A stretch of 64,000 nt of DNA from Streptomyces spinoverrucosus (GCF_015712165.1 NZ_JADPZX010000001.1:3861001-3925000), one strand, 5' to 3'; shown: positions 27,336 through 36,875, numbered from the stretch's first letter. Made by a program: numbers and translations. Notes: generated by a model not told the origin, from the letters alone.

Positions 27336-28280
27336 TCACAGCAGCCGCGCAGCGCGGCGCAGGGCGTTGACGCGGTCGGTGACGTCGATGACCTCGTCCG
27401 CGCCGGGCGGGCCACCGCCGTCGCGCGGGCCGGGCAGGAACGTCTCCGGTACGTAGCCGTACACCGGGCCTTCCGCCTCGATCTCCGCCAGGCACTCACG
27501 GCACAGCCCGCTCACGATCTCCGTCGTCCGCTCGTCCGCGTCGCACAGGCCGCAGGCCATGATCACGCGGGTCACCTGGGCACGGCGGGCGGCCTTCTGG
27601 CGCACCTTCGCCTTCTTCGGGGGCATTTTGTTCTCCAATCGGTTGCGGGCGAGTCCGCCCGGGTTCGTGACGGCCGACGGCAGTCCGTCCGTCAGGGCCC
27701 TGGTGATGTCACCGGGCGTCGCGCCACGCGACAGCCACTCGGCGGCGAGGGGTTCGAGAGAGCGGCAGTCGCCGTCCGACAGCGGCATACGGGCGTCGGC
27801 CGAGCGGACTTCGGCGAGGGTCTGGTACGCGGCGCTGGGCTGCTCATCCGTCTGCTCGGGCTCCTCGACCTCGGCCTGCTCCGCCTCCTCGGTACGGGCC
27901 AGACCCGGCATGTAGTGCTCGGTCACGTCCCTGCCGTGGCGCTCCCGCGCGAAGTCCTCCCACCACTGCACCGACCTGCGGGTACGCGACCAGTACGTCC
28001 GCGTAACCCACCGCATCGAGTTGTCCTCGACGGTGATGTGCTCCTTGATCCAGCGCAGGTGGCCGGCGAGCGTGATCCGGCCCAACGAGGTGCGCACGGC
28101 CTGCTGGCCGTAGCGGGGATGCTCCGCCGCGATCGCCTTGTAGCCCATCGCGTGGCCCTCTTCGAGGTGGTCGACGAAGACGGCGATCTCGCGGTCACGG
28201 GGGCTCAGATGTGCGAAGTCCGCGTCCGCGTGCGGGTCTTCGTCACCGGCGAGGCGTTTGCCGTAACCCGTTTTGGCCAT
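27336..28280 (-). CDS. Putative HTH protein with C-terminal Cys4 zinc motif
   Basis: About 314 residues. An N-terminal winged-helix-like part (LSPRDREIAVFVDHLEEGHAMGYKAIAAEHPRYGQQAVRTSL GRI) suggests a replication-initiator/MarR-type DNA-binding domain. An acidic Glu/Gln linker follows, then an APLAAEWLSRGATPGDITRALTDGLPS segment, and MACGLCDADERTTE...CREC, a likely zinc site. The overall plan matches the HTH protein at 42017. ATG 28280 starts the conserved part; ATG 28343 is an alternative. Function unknown. Confidence 0.6.
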   Translation of the reverse strand: MAKTGYGKRLAGDEDPHADADFAHLSPRDREIAVFVDHLEEGHAMGYKAIAAEHPRYGQQAVRTSLGRITLAGHLRWIKEHITVEDNSMRWVTRTYWSRTRRSVQWWEDFARERHGRDVTEHYMPGLARTEEAEQAEVEEPEQTDEQPSAAYQTLAEVRSADARMPLSDGDCRSLEPLAAEWLSRGATPGDITRALTDGLPSAVTNPGGLARNRLENKMPPKKAKVRQKAARRAQVTRVIMACGLCDADERTTEIVSGLCRECLAEIEAEGPVYGYVPETFLPGPRDGGGPPGADEVIDVTDRVNALRRAARLL

Positions 28281-28493
28281 CGGGTGGGACGGGGACGGCA
28301 GGGCGGGACTAGGGTAGGCGCAAGCCACCATCGAAGGGTCCATTCGATGCGTAGGTCGAGGCCCCGGAGCCGGTGTTGGCGCACCGACCGGGGCCGTTCT
28401 ATTGCCGCGAACCTAGAGTGGCTTTACGTTCCGACGCAAGCCGATCACGCAACGTCACCCTTTCGGGGTACGACGTCTCAACTCACGTACGGG

Positions 28494-28563
28494 ATTGGTT
28501 GGTTGGGAAGGTTTCACCCAATTCCAGAAACCAATGGAAGAGCTTGAAGCCCGAGGCTCAAGC
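28494..28563 (-). terminator. Nested hairpins downstream of the DUF5063 gene
   Basis: ATTGGTT/AACCAAT (28494-28500 with 28529-28535) encloses TTGGG/CCCAA (28503-28507 with 28517-28521). A second stem GCTTGA/TCAAGC (28542-28547 with 28558-28563) lies next to the DUF5063 stop. They probably end transcription of ybaB-recR-DUF5063. The rest of 28281-28493 holds no gene. Confidence 0.45.
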
Positions 28564-28585
28564 CCCGGGCCGGAGGCCGGCGCGG

Positions 28586-29242
28586 CTACTTCACCCGCAT
28601 CCCCAACGGCCCCCCGATCTCCTGCTGCATGACCTTGCCGGCCTCGATTTCGAGGGTGTCGTCGCCCATGCCCTGGTCGGTGTCCAGGCCGTCCAGTTCC
28701 TCCAGGGGCTGGTTCAGGCGGACGTGGATGAGCACCGACTGCAGGGCGCGCAGGACGGCGGACGCCGTGGAGCCCCAGTTGGAGAAGTAGGAGAACTGCC
28801 ACCACCACAGCGCCTCCGTGGTGCGGCCGGCCCGGTAGTGGGCCATGCCGTGGCGGAGGTCGGTGATGATGTCGGCGAGGTCGTCGGAGATACGGGCCGG
28901 GACGGGGGCCTTGCGGGGCTCGTAGGGGTCGAAGACCTCGGAGTAGACGTCGACCGGCTCCAGCAGCCGGGCGAAGTTCTCCCGGAGTTCGTCGACGTCG
29001 GGCTCGGGGCCCGAGTCGGGTTCGTAGCGCTCGTCGGGGACGATGTCCTCGTGGGCGCCCAGGCGGCCGCCGGCCAGGAGGAGTTGGGAGACCTCCAGCA
29101 GGAGGAAGGGCACCGTTGACTCCGGCTCGTCGCCCCTGGCCACCTCGGTGACGGCCACCAGGAAGCTCTCTACCTGGTCCGCGATCTGGACCGCGAAGTC
29201 GTCCGGGTCCTGGGTCGTGGAGTGCAGCGTGGCGTCAGACAT
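28586..29242 (-). CDS. DUF5063 protein of the recR operon
   Basis: 218 residues, acidic, all-helical. [26 protein letters not shown] and [37 protein letters not shown] are characteristic. Its start overlaps the recR stop by 8 bp, and the order ybaB-recR-DUF5063 upstream of ask is what I recall from Streptomyces. The function is unknown; the operon suggests a link to recombinational repair or to nucleoid proteins. Confidence 0.85.
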   Translation of the reverse strand: MSDATLHSTTQDPDDFAVQIADQVESFLVAVTEVARGDEPESTVPFLLLEVSQLLLAGGRLGAHEDIVPDERYEPDSGPEPDVDELRENFARLLEPVDVYSEVFDPYEPRKAPVPARISDDLADIITDLRHGMAHYRAGRTTEALWWWQFSYFSNWGSTASAVLRALQSVLIHVRLNQPLEELDGLDTDQGMGDDTLEIEAGKVMQQEIGGPLGMRVK

Positions 29243-29834
29243 CTAGGAGTCGTCTCCCCTCGAAGGCGCGGCCGAGGGTCACCTCGTCCGCGTATTCCAG
29301 GTCGCCACCCACCGGGAGGCCGCTGGCCAGGCGGGTGACCTTCAGGCCCATGGGCTTGATCATGCGGGCGAGGTACGTCGCGGTGGCCTCGCCCTCCAGA
29401 TTCGGGTCCGTGGCCAGGATGAGCTCCGTGACCGTCCCGTCGGCCAACCTGGCGAGAAGCTCTCGTATACGCAGGTCGTCCGGGCCCACACCCTCGATCG
29501 GGCTGATCGCGCCGCCCAGCACGTGGTAGCGGCCGCGGAACTCACGCGTGCGCTCGATGGCGACGACGTCCTTGGGTTCCTCGACCACACAGATCACCGC
29601 CGGGTCGCGGCGGCTGTCGCGGCAGATCCCGCACAGCTCCTCCTGGGCGACATTGCCGCAGGTGGCGCAGAAGCGGACCTTCGCCTTGACCTCCATCAGG
29701 GCGTGCGCGAGCCGGCGGACGTCCGTCGGCTCCGCCTGCAGCACGTGGAAGGCGATCCGCTGGGCGCTCTTGGGACCGACGCCGGGCAGCCGCCCCAGCT
29801 CGTCGATGAGGTCCTGGACCACGCCTTCGTACAA
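29235..29834 (-). CDS. recR: Recombination mediator RecR
   Basis: 199 residues. Helix-hairpin-helix [20 protein letters not shown], the zinc finger [16 protein letters not shown], and the TOPRIM domain ([16 protein letters not shown] ... [18 protein letters not shown]) are intact. RecR works with RecO to load RecA on gapped DNA. It is the middle gene of ybaB-recR-DUF5063. Confidence 0.97.
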   Translation of the reverse strand: MYEGVVQDLIDELGRLPGVGPKSAQRIAFHVLQAEPTDVRRLAHALMEVKAKVRFCATCGNVAQEELCGICRDSRRDPAVICVVEEPKDVVAIERTREFRGRYHVLGGAISPIEGVGPDDLRIRELLARLADGTVTELILATDPNLEGEATATYLARMIKPMGLKVTRLASGLPVGGDLEYADEVTLGRAFEGRRLLDV

Positions 29835-29893
29835 CGGACTGCCGCCCTTCCTGGGTGTCGTTCAGTACGTACGGTAGTTTCCCGCGGCCCGAC

Positions 29894-30235
29894 TTAGAAG
29901 GGCAGTCCGGGGATACCGCCGCCGCCGAGGCCCTGGGCGAGAGGGCCCAGCTTCTGCTGCTGGAGGGCCTGGGCGTTCTCGTTGGCGGCGTGCACGGCCG
30001 CCACGATCAGGTCCGCGAGCGTCTCGGTGTCCTCCGGGTCCACCGCCTCCGGGTCGATCCGCAGCGCGCGGAGCTCACCGGCGCCGGTGACCGTGGCCTG
30101 CACCAGGCCGCCGCCCGCCTGGCCGTCGACCTCGGTCTGCGCCAGTTCCTCCTGTGCCTTCGCCAGGTCCTGCTGCATCTTCTGGGCCTGCTGCAGCAGC
30201 TGCTGCATGTTGGGCTGGCCACCACCGGGGATCAC
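29894..30235 (-). CDS. YbaB/EbfC nucleoid-associated protein
   Basis: 113 residues. [25 protein letters not shown] is the helical dimer arm, and [44 protein letters not shown] the DNA-binding core, with a Gly-rich tail. It binds DNA with little sequence preference. It is the first gene of the recR operon, 59 bp ahead of recR. Confidence 0.95.
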   Translation of the reverse strand: MIPGGGQPNMQQLLQQAQKMQQDLAKAQEELAQTEVDGQAGGGLVQATVTGAGELRALRIDPEAVDPEDTETLADLIVAAVHAANENAQALQQQKLGPLAQGLGGGGIPGLPF

Positions 30236-30361
30236 GATCAGCTCCTCTTCCGGGGCTCATGAGGCACGGGGTTTTCCCGCTCAGCACGAGCCTACGTGGT
30301 CCACGCGGCCGTCGCCCCAGCACTCTTTCGAGTGAGAGGACTCCGTGTCCTATACCTGACC

Positions 30362-30403
30362 AAGGCCCTCTTCCGGGCGGAAAACAGGGGAAAGCAGGGC
30401 CTT
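30362..30403. repeat. Inverted repeat in the ybaB/SLATT divergent region
   Basis: AAGGCCCT (30362-30369) and AGGGCCTT (30396-30403) are perfect inverted arms around a 26-nt purine-rich loop. It lies between two divergent genes, so it is a possible regulatory hairpin rather than a terminator. Confidence 0.35.
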
Positions 30404-30531
30404 CGCCACCCATTGGGCGGTAGGAAGGGTCCGGCGCATCGGCGTCACCATCAGGCGGGACGTCGTGACGACGCGTGCGCGGTACGACGTGTCACGCACC
30501 GTGATCAGTTGTGGTCGATAGGGAGTGCCGG

Positions 30532-31281
30532 GTGGGTCAGCCGGAGATGCAGCCCGAGGGGCCGCCTCAGGACGGGCGGGGCGAGGGCGCGGCCGAGCTG
30601 CGGCCGGGCGATCTGGCCGGGCGGGCGTTTCCGCTCGGGGACTGGGCGGAGCCCGCGGTACGGCTGGACGAGCTGTACCGGTGGGTGGAGCGGGGCGCGC
30701 TGGACACGGCGGCCTGGTATCTCGCCGACCGGGTGTGGAAGCGGCGCGGGGCCCGGGTGCTGCGGTGCGGGGCGGCGGTGGGGGCGGTGACCGGGGCCGC
30801 GCTGCCGTTCCTCGACCTGACCGGTGTGGTGGGCGGGGTGGCGCCCTGGGGGTATCTGGCCCTGCTGCTCGGGGTGTCGTGCGTGGCCGTGGACCGGTAT
30901 TTCGGGGTGACGTCCGGGTGGATGAGGGACGTGGCGACCGCGCAGGCCGTGCAGCGCAGGTTGCAGGCGTTGCAGTTCGACTGGGCGTCGGAGAGTGTGC
31001 GGGAGGTTCTGGGGCCCACCGAGGGGACCGCCGGGGAGGCGGCCGAGCGGTGCCTGGGGGTGCTGCGGAGGTTCTCGGAGGATGTGACGGAGCTGGTGCG
31101 GACGGAGACGGCGGACTGGATGGTGGAGTTCCGGACCGGGTCCGCGCCGCTCGGGATCCAGTCGGCGCTGGTCTCCGGGGGGCGGCCGGAGGGTGCGGGT
31201 GGGCAGGGGAGGTTTCCGTTGCCGCCGGGGGGCTCCGCCCGGCCGAACATGCCTCGGCAGCGGCCGCCGGAGCCGCGGTGA
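30532..31281 (+). CDS. SLATT-domain two-TM protein
   Basis: 249 residues from GTG 30532 (GGGAG 7 nt upstream). After an acidic N-terminus, LDELYRWVERGALDTAAWYLADRVWKRRGARVLR leads into two membrane helices (CGAAVGAVTGAALPFLDL; GYLALLLGVSCVAVDRYFG) and a long helical region (VATAQAVQRRLQALQFDWASESV). This is the plan of SLATT domains, predicted pore-forming effectors associated with SMODS/SLOG nucleotide-signalling systems. No cyclase or SLOG gene is adjacent here; the neighbour is the recR operon. It ends 3 bp from the convergent M28 gene. Confidence 0.7.
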   Translation: MGQPEMQPEGPPQDGRGEGAAELRPGDLAGRAFPLGDWAEPAVRLDELYRWVERGALDTAAWYLADRVWKRRGARVLRCGAAVGAVTGAALPFLDLTGVVGGVAPWGYLALLLGVSCVAVDRYFGVTSGWMRDVATAQAVQRRLQALQFDWASESVREVLGPTEGTAGEAAERCLGVLRRFSEDVTELVRTETADWMVEFRTGSAPLGIQSALVSGGRPEGAGGQGRFPLPPGGSARPNMPRQRPPEPR

Positions 31282-31284
31282 CCG

Positions 31285-32685
31285 TCACGCAGGTTGCGGG
31301 AACGCCACCGGGCTCTTCTGCCCCGCCTTGTTCACGGCCCGGACCCCGAAGAACACGTTGTCCTTGGACAGGTCCACCTCGTGGGTCGTCACATCGCCCA
31401 CCGGGATGACGTGGGTCCACTCCGGGGACGTCGTCTCGCGCCAGACCACCTCGTAGCCCGCCAGGTCGGGTTCCGTGCCCCGGCTCCACACCAGCTGCGT
31501 GGAGTTGGTGAGGGTGGCGGTGAGGAGGCGGGCCTCGCGCGGGGTGCCGGGGGCCTGCGCGAGGGTCCACAGGGTCGCGGCGTTCACGCGGGCCACCCGG
31601 GCGATGTACCGGAAGTCGCAGAACTCCGGCAGATCGCCGTACTGCGTGCCGTGCTCGTCGACGCGTACGTCCTGGTGCTGGTGGGCGAAGTCCTCGGCAG
31701 GCTCGGTGAAGCGGGCGGCCGGGTAGCCGCGCTCCAGGAACGGGATGTGGTCGCCGCCCCGGCGATAGCGGTCGCGGCGGTAGATCACGCGCACGTGCAT
31801 GCCGGTCACGTCGTTGTCCGCCACGTCCCTTACGAAACGGGCCAGTTGGCGTGTCGTCGAGTCGTTCTCGCCGCCGACCGAGCGGCGGACCGCGGCCTGT
31901 TCCGGGGTCTCCGAGGAGGGCACGCCCTCGGCGAAGAGGCGGACCGTGTAAGGGTCACGCGTGCCGTCGTCCGCCGTCGGGCTGCCGACGATGTCGTTGG
32001 TGAACATGCCCTGCACGTCCGCGCCCGCCGCCTTCAACTGCTGCGCCATGTGCGCGGCGCCGTACAGGCCCTGCTCCTCCCCCGCCACCGCCGCGAACAC
32101 GATCGTCGACGCCGGGCGCCGCGTCGCCATCACCCGCGCCAGTTCCAGCACCACCGCCACCCCGGACGCGTCGTCGTCCGCGCCCGGCGAGTCCGAGGTG
32201 GCGTCCATGACGTCGGTGACGCGGGAGTCGTAGTGGCCGGAGACGACGTACACGCGCTCCGGTGTCACCGCGCCCCGCAGCGTCGCCACCACGTTGGTGA
32301 TCCGTGTCGGGGTCGGGATGCGCGGGGCCGGTTCCTGGACGTACGACTGGAGTTCCGCCGTCATCCGGCCTCCGGACGCGGCGGCACAGGAGCTCAGCTC
32401 GGCGAGCAGCCAGTCGCGGGCGGCGCCGATGCCGCGCCGGGGGTCGTCCTGGCTGGAGAGGGTGTGCCGGGTGCCGAAGGAGACGAGCCTGCGGACCGTC
32501 GCCTCGATGCGGTCGGGGTCGATCTCCCGGAGCAGCGCGCGCAGTTCGCGGGTGGGGGGCTGGGCGGTCGCCGGTGGGCGGGTGCCCGACGGCGTCGCGG
32601 CCGCGGCCTCACCCGCTGCGGCGGCTCCCAGCGCCGTCGCGCCGGTCGCGGTGAGTACCGTTCGCCTGCTGGGGCTGGGACGCAT
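31285..32685 (-). CDS. Tat-exported M28-family zinc aminopeptidase
   Basis: 466 residues from ATG 32685 (GGAGGAC upstream). The twin-arginine signal is PSRRTVLTATGATALGAAA. Metal ligands lie in VSGHYDSR (His), GADDDASG (Asp), AGEEQGL (Glu-Glu, catalytic and ligand) and the distal GGDHIPF (His). The C-terminal 90 residues look like a fibronectin-III module (TNSTQLVWSRGTEPDLAGYEVVWRET). It should be folded before export and act as an extracellular aminopeptidase. Confidence 0.9.
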   Translation of the reverse strand: MRPSPSRRTVLTATGATALGAAAAGEAAAATPSGTRPPATAQPPTRELRALLREIDPDRIEATVRRLVSFGTRHTLSSQDDPRRGIGAARDWLLAELSSCAAASGGRMTAELQSYVQEPAPRIPTPTRITNVVATLRGAVTPERVYVVSGHYDSRVTDVMDATSDSPGADDDASGVAVVLELARVMATRRPASTIVFAAVAGEEQGLYGAAHMAQQLKAAGADVQGMFTNDIVGSPTADDGTRDPYTVRLFAEGVPSSETPEQAAVRRSVGGENDSTTRQLARFVRDVADNDVTGMHVRVIYRRDRYRRGGDHIPFLERGYPAARFTEPAEDFAHQHQDVRVDEHGTQYGDLPEFCDFRYIARVARVNAATLWTLAQAPGTPREARLLTATLTNSTQLVWSRGTEPDLAGYEVVWRETTSPEWTHVIPVGDVTTHEVDLSKDNVFFGVRAVNKAGQKSPVAFPQPA

Positions 32686-32777
32686 GTGTCCTCCTGGGCC
32701 GACACGCCGCATCTGGGTCCATGGCGACCACTATCGTCGTGGACACATCAAGCACCCCACAAGGGGACCCGCGCACC

Positions 32778-34307
32778 TCACGCGCACAGGTCCGCATCAC
32801 GCAGGCACGGCAGATGCCCCCTGTTGCGGATCACGTTCTGGCTGGTGGACTCGTCGAGGTAGGCGAGGAAGCCGGCGGCGAGGGAGCCGGGGCGGGGCGG
32901 CTCGTAGGTGTAGGCGTACTCGATGTCCTTGTACGGGTAGCGGGTGCCGCCCAGCTCGATCTGCCGCTCGTCGGGCTGGTCGCCGGCCAGGGGCACCCTG
33001 TTCACCTTGTCACCCCGCTCCTTGGCGAGGGTGAGTTCGCTGTAGCCGATGGCGCCGGGCTGTTCCTCGATCTTGTTCAGCACGGCTCTGGTCGAGCCGA
33101 GTTCGCAGCGGGTGACGGTGTCACCGGCCCGCGCGGGCGGCTTGCAGTCCAGTGACGTGCTCGGCGCCTGCTCCCACCCCTTCAGCACCCGGTCCTGGAA
33201 GATCTGCCGCGTGCCCGACTCGTCACCCCGGCTGACCAGCACGATCGGCAGATTGGCGATCTTGGCCACGCCGGGCACGACCTGACCCCAGCGCTGGTAC
33301 TTGCCCGCGTAGATGTCCTGTACCTCCCGCAGGGACAGTCCGTGCGTGCCGAGGTCGATGTCCTTGTGGACGACGAGGGTGAAGACGGAGAGCGCGACCT
33401 TCTTCTCCGTCAGGTTCCAGCGCTCGCCCATCGGCCCGTCCGAGAAGGCGATCACCGACTTGGCCTCGTCCTTCGACTCCCTGGCGAGTTCGGCGAGTTC
33501 GGCGACGCCCTCCTCGCTGCCCCGCGCCTCGACCGAGATGTCGGCGCCCTCGCACTTGTTCTCGTACTGCTTGGCGAGCGTGCGGACGACGGGCTCGAAG
33601 GCGGTCGAGCCGGTCACGGTCAGCTCGCCACGCTCGCACTCGATCGGGTTGCCGTCGCGCAGCAGGATGATGCCGGCGAGGCCCAGTATGGCGAGGATGA
33701 GCCCGCCGCTGACCAGCCGGGCCGCGAGGCTGAACCGGCGCTGCTTCTCGTCCGGCGTGGGGGAGCTGTTCTGGTGGACCCTGCCCTCGTGGAGGCCGCC
33801 GATCAGCTTGACCTCGCCCTCCACCTGACCGCCGGAGAGCAGCACGAGCAGCTTGAAGTGGTCGCCGGGTTCGAGCGGGACACGGGGGATGGTCACCTTG
33901 TTGTCGCGGTGGTCGAACCCGTTCTCGCGCGTGAAGTGGCTGTTGAGGTGATCGATGCCGGACGGCTGGGTGACCGCGACGGCCTGGACCGTGCGTCCCG
34001 TGAACTCGGCGGTCAGGCCGGGGAGTTCGGAGGCGGTGTAGTCGCCCTGGTAGACGCTCCGCGCCCCGTCGTTCTCGATGCGCAGCAGGACGAGCGAGGC
34101 GCGGGCCATGTTCGGTACGTCGAAGTCCCCGAGGCGTGGGTTGGACGACGCCCCGTCGCCGATGGGGGTGTCCAGCTGTACGCGGTAGCCGATCAGTTTG
34201 CGACGCGGCACCCAGCGGTCGTACAGGAACATCACGAGGGCCGCGATGACGCCGAGGACGGACGTGCCGACGGCGATGAAATTCTCGTTGTTCAGCCACT
34301 CCAACAC
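32778..34307 (-). CDS. Membrane-anchored PstS-like substrate-binding protein
   Basis: 509 residues. A first membrane helix (IAVGTSVLGVIAALVMFLY) and a basic stretch lead to a cytosolic beta-rich domain of about 150 residues, then a second helix (LVSGGLILAILGLAGIILL). The remainder is a PstS/PBP-like domain: LTVTGSTAFEPVVRTLAKQYENKCEGADISVEARGS ... FSDGPMGE ... IVLVSRGDESGTRQIFQDRVL. PstS-like domains bind phosphate, but here the protein carries an extra cytosolic domain and no pst transporter genes are adjacent. The Ser/Thr kinase gene lies upstream in the same direction, 144 bp away. Confidence 0.75.
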   Translation of the reverse strand: MLEWLNNENFIAVGTSVLGVIAALVMFLYDRWVPRRKLIGYRVQLDTPIGDGASSNPRLGDFDVPNMARASLVLLRIENDGARSVYQGDYTASELPGLTAEFTGRTVQAVAVTQPSGIDHLNSHFTRENGFDHRDNKVTIPRVPLEPGDHFKLLVLLSGGQVEGEVKLIGGLHEGRVHQNSSPTPDEKQRRFSLAARLVSGGLILAILGLAGIILLRDGNPIECERGELTVTGSTAFEPVVRTLAKQYENKCEGADISVEARGSEEGVAELAELARESKDEAKSVIAFSDGPMGERWNLTEKKVALSVFTLVVHKDIDLGTHGLSLREVQDIYAGKYQRWGQVVPGVAKIANLPIVLVSRGDESGTRQIFQDRVLKGWEQAPSTSLDCKPPARAGDTVTRCELGSTRAVLNKIEEQPGAIGYSELTLAKERGDKVNRVPLAGDQPDERQIELGGTRYPYKDIEYAYTYEPPRPGSLAAGFLAYLDESTSQNVIRNRGHLPCLRDADLCA

Positions 34308-34451
34308 TGGTGGTCCCCCGCCACTCCAGAGCTCAGATGGTGGGGTCACCGTACGTCTGTCCGAACAGCCCGTCAGGAGCCTGCCACGAATGTTCGCTGC
34401 GCGTTCAACTTGCTCACAGCGAACGGGACTTCAACCGTAGCCCGGTACACG

Positions 34452-36794
34452 TCACGGGCGCCGGTACGTCAGTTTCTCCCCAGTCGTCCCGTTCACGCGC
34501 TGCAGGCCGCCGTCCGGCAGCAGGGTGACCTCGGTGGCCGCGCCCGGTGTGCAGGCGGTGGCCGGTTCGCCGACCGTCACCGTGGACGGGCCGACCCGCA
34601 CCGGGCCGTCCGCACCCGGCTCCTCGGCCAACTGCGCCTGGAACACGCAGTGATAGCTGCCGCCGCCCTCCGCCGGACCGTCCGCGACGAGGGACAGGAC
34701 GGTGTCGCCGACCTCGCCCTGCTGGAGGGTCAGCCGCCGGGTGTGCTGCCCGCTCGCGTTGTCGATCGTGGTCGTCCAGGTGCCGAGGTAGCCGTCGGGT
34801 ATCACCCCTTCGGCGGGCGTCGACGAGGCCGACGGGGAGGGTTCCGGCGCCGTGGTGGACGCCTCGGGAGTGGTCGCCGGGGCGGTCGAGCCGCCGGGCG
34901 CGGAGGCGGTCGGGCCGGCCTGCGGGCTCTCGTTGCCGTCCATCAGCGCGTACACCGTCCCACCGGCGGCGAGCGCGACGACCACCGCCATGGCGACGAG
35001 CGCGGCGGTGGCGCGGCCGCTCCGGCGGGGCGGCTCCTCGGAGGCGACGACGGCGGGCGGGCCGTAGGGCGGGGTGGGGCCGAGACCGCCGTAGGGGCCG
35101 TTGGCGTAGGGGCCGGGGGCCTGCGGGGCGGCGGCATACGGCCCGTTGGGGTACGCGCCACCGGCCGGCGCGCCACCATTGGGGGGCCCGTACGCCGGGA
35201 CGTACGGCGGCGGCGGCGCCGGGGCCTGCGCGGCGCCTTGCCCCTGGGACTGCTGGGGATGACCCTGCCCCGGTCGCGGATCGCCGTACGCCGGTGCCGG
35301 CGCCGGGGCCTGCGCGGCGCCTTGCCCCTGGGACTGCTGGGGATGACCCTGCCCCGGTCGCGGATCGCCGTACGCCAGTGGCAGCGCCGAACCCTGCGCG
35401 GCGCCCTGGGCCTGGGCCTGCTGGCGATGACCCTGCCCCTGCTGCGGATCGCCGTACGCCGGTGCCGGCGCCGAAGCCTGCGCGGCACCCTGACCCTGGG
35501 ACTGCTGGGGATGACCCTGCCCCGGTCGCGGATCGCCGTACGCCAGTGGCAGCGCCGAAGCCTGCGCGGCGCCCTGACCCTGGGACTGCTGGGGATGACC
35601 CTGCCCCGGTCGCGGATCGCCGTACGCCAGTGGCAGCGCCGAAGCCTGCGCGGCGCCCTGGGCCTGGGACTGCTGGCGATGACCCTGCCCCGGTTGCGGA
35701 TCGCCGTACGCCGGGTGCGGCGGGGCCGGTGGTGCGGGGCTCTGGGACGCGGCCACCGTGGGCATCCGGTCCGGCGGCTGCGATCCCGGCTGCCGCTGCC
35801 CCGTGGCGGCCGGTGCCGACTCGTCGGCGGCGGACGCGTGCTCGGGCGAGACCCCCCGGTCGGCGTCCGCGCCCTCCGGGTCCTCCGTCTCCAGCAACTG
35901 CACGGCGTGCCGCCCGAGTTGGGCCACCAGGCCGCCCGGCAGCCAGGGGTCCCGGGACCGTCCGCCGGTGACGGTGTCCTCCGCGCCCGTGCGCTGAAGG
36001 ATGTCGTCCAGCGTCGGCCGGGCGGCCGGGTCCTTGCGCAGGCAGTGGCGTACCACGTCGGCGATGCCCTCGGGTACGCCGTCCAGGTCGGGTTCCTCCT
36101 GGGCGATACGGAACATCAGGGCGTGCACCCCGCTGTCGGCGCCGCCGAAGGGGAGGTTGCCGGTGGCGGCGTAGGCGAGGACGGAGCCGAGGCAGAAGAC
36201 GTCGCAGGCGGGCGTGACGCGGTCGCCGCGCACCTGCTCGGGCGCCATGAAACCGGGCGAGCCGACGAGCGCGCCGGTCCGGGTCAGGCCCCCGTCGGTC
36301 ACCGTCTCCATCGCTCGCGCGATCCCGAAGTCGATGACGCGGGGCCCGTCGATGGTGACGAGCACGTTGGACGGCTTGAGGTCGCGGTGCACGATCCCGG
36401 CGGCGTGGATGTCCTTCAGCGCGTGCGCGAGCCCGGCCGCCAGGATCCGTACCGAACGCTCGGGCAGCGCCCCGTGGTCCCGCCCGACGACCTGCTGGAG
36501 GCTCGGTCCGGCGACATACCCGGTGGCCACCCACGGCACGGCGGCCTCGGTGTCGGCGTCGAGCACGGGCGCGGTCCAGTGACCGCCGACCTGCCGGGCG
36601 GCCCGCACCTCCTGCCGGAACCGCGCGCGGAACTCCTCCTGCGCGGCCAGTTCCCTGCGCACCAGCTTGACCGCGACGGTCCGCCCCCGGTCCGACCGCG
36701 CCAGATACACACGCCCCATCCCACCGGCGCCGAGCCGCGCCAGCAGCCGGTAGGCGCCGATCCGCGGTGGATCCCCAGGCCCCAGTCTGTCCAC
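34452..36794 (-). CDS. Eukaryotic-type Ser/Thr protein kinase with six 28-aa repeats
   Basis: 780 residues. The kinase domain has the glycine loop LGAGGMGRVY (21-30), Lys43 in VAVKLV, catalytic HRDLKPSN (Asp138) and DFG at 155-157, then APEQVRGD. Residues of about 360-530 are six repeats of AYGDPRPGQGHPQQSQ-type sequence, followed by Pro/Gly/Tyr-rich linker. A membrane helix (AALVAMAVVVALAAGGTVYAL) exposes a Thr/Ser/Pro-rich segment and a beta domain with paired cysteines. No PASTA repeats are present, so the ligand is not muropeptide by homology. The PstS-like protein encoded downstream is a possible partner. Confidence 0.92.
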   Translation of the reverse strand: MDRLGPGDPPRIGAYRLLARLGAGGMGRVYLARSDRGRTVAVKLVRRELAAQEEFRARFRQEVRAARQVGGHWTAPVLDADTEAAVPWVATGYVAGPSLQQVVGRDHGALPERSVRILAAGLAHALKDIHAAGIVHRDLKPSNVLVTIDGPRVIDFGIARAMETVTDGGLTRTGALVGSPGFMAPEQVRGDRVTPACDVFCLGSVLAYAATGNLPFGGADSGVHALMFRIAQEEPDLDGVPEGIADVVRHCLRKDPAARPTLDDILQRTGAEDTVTGGRSRDPWLPGGLVAQLGRHAVQLLETEDPEGADADRGVSPEHASAADESAPAATGQRQPGSQPPDRMPTVAASQSPAPPAPPHPAYGDPQPGQGHRQQSQAQGAAQASALPLAYGDPRPGQGHPQQSQGQGAAQASALPLAYGDPRPGQGHPQQSQGQGAAQASAPAPAYGDPQQGQGHRQQAQAQGAAQGSALPLAYGDPRPGQGHPQQSQGQGAAQAPAPAPAYGDPRPGQGHPQQSQGQGAAQAPAPPPPYVPAYGPPNGGAPAGGAYPNGPYAAAPQAPGPYANGPYGGLGPTPPYGPPAVVASEEPPRRSGRATAALVAMAVVVALAAGGTVYALMDGNESPQAGPTASAPGGSTAPATTPEASTTAPEPSPSASSTPAEGVIPDGYLGTWTTTIDNASGQHTRRLTLQQGEVGDTVLSLVADGPAEGGGSYHCVFQAQLAEEPGADGPVRVGPSTVTVGEPATACTPGAATEVTLLPDGGLQRVNGTTGEKLTYRRP
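35208..35711. repeat. Six 84-bp tandem repeats inside the kinase gene
   Basis: Six consecutive 84-bp units encode AYGDP[RQ]PGQGH[PR]QQ... of 28 residues each. Adjacent units are nearly identical in DNA, and the variants alternate (ASALPL, ASAPAP, APAPPP ends). This marks recent slippage or unequal exchange in the linker between kinase and membrane helix. Length polymorphism among strains is expected. Confidence 0.9.
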
Positions 36795-36875
36795 GGCGAA
36801 CCCGCCTCCCCCATCCGCCCCTGTGCGTTGACCGAAGAATAATGCGGCGACACAGGGAGACGGCCGGGCCGCTTT

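Noticed and set aside
35208-35711. Possible CRISPR-like array
   Set aside because: The repeats are contiguous 84-bp coding units without spacers, inside a kinase gene.
33342-36842. 1166-codon plus-strand frame over the PstS-like and kinase genes
   Set aside because: Shadow of two well-supported minus-strand genes; its repeats mirror the kinase repeats.
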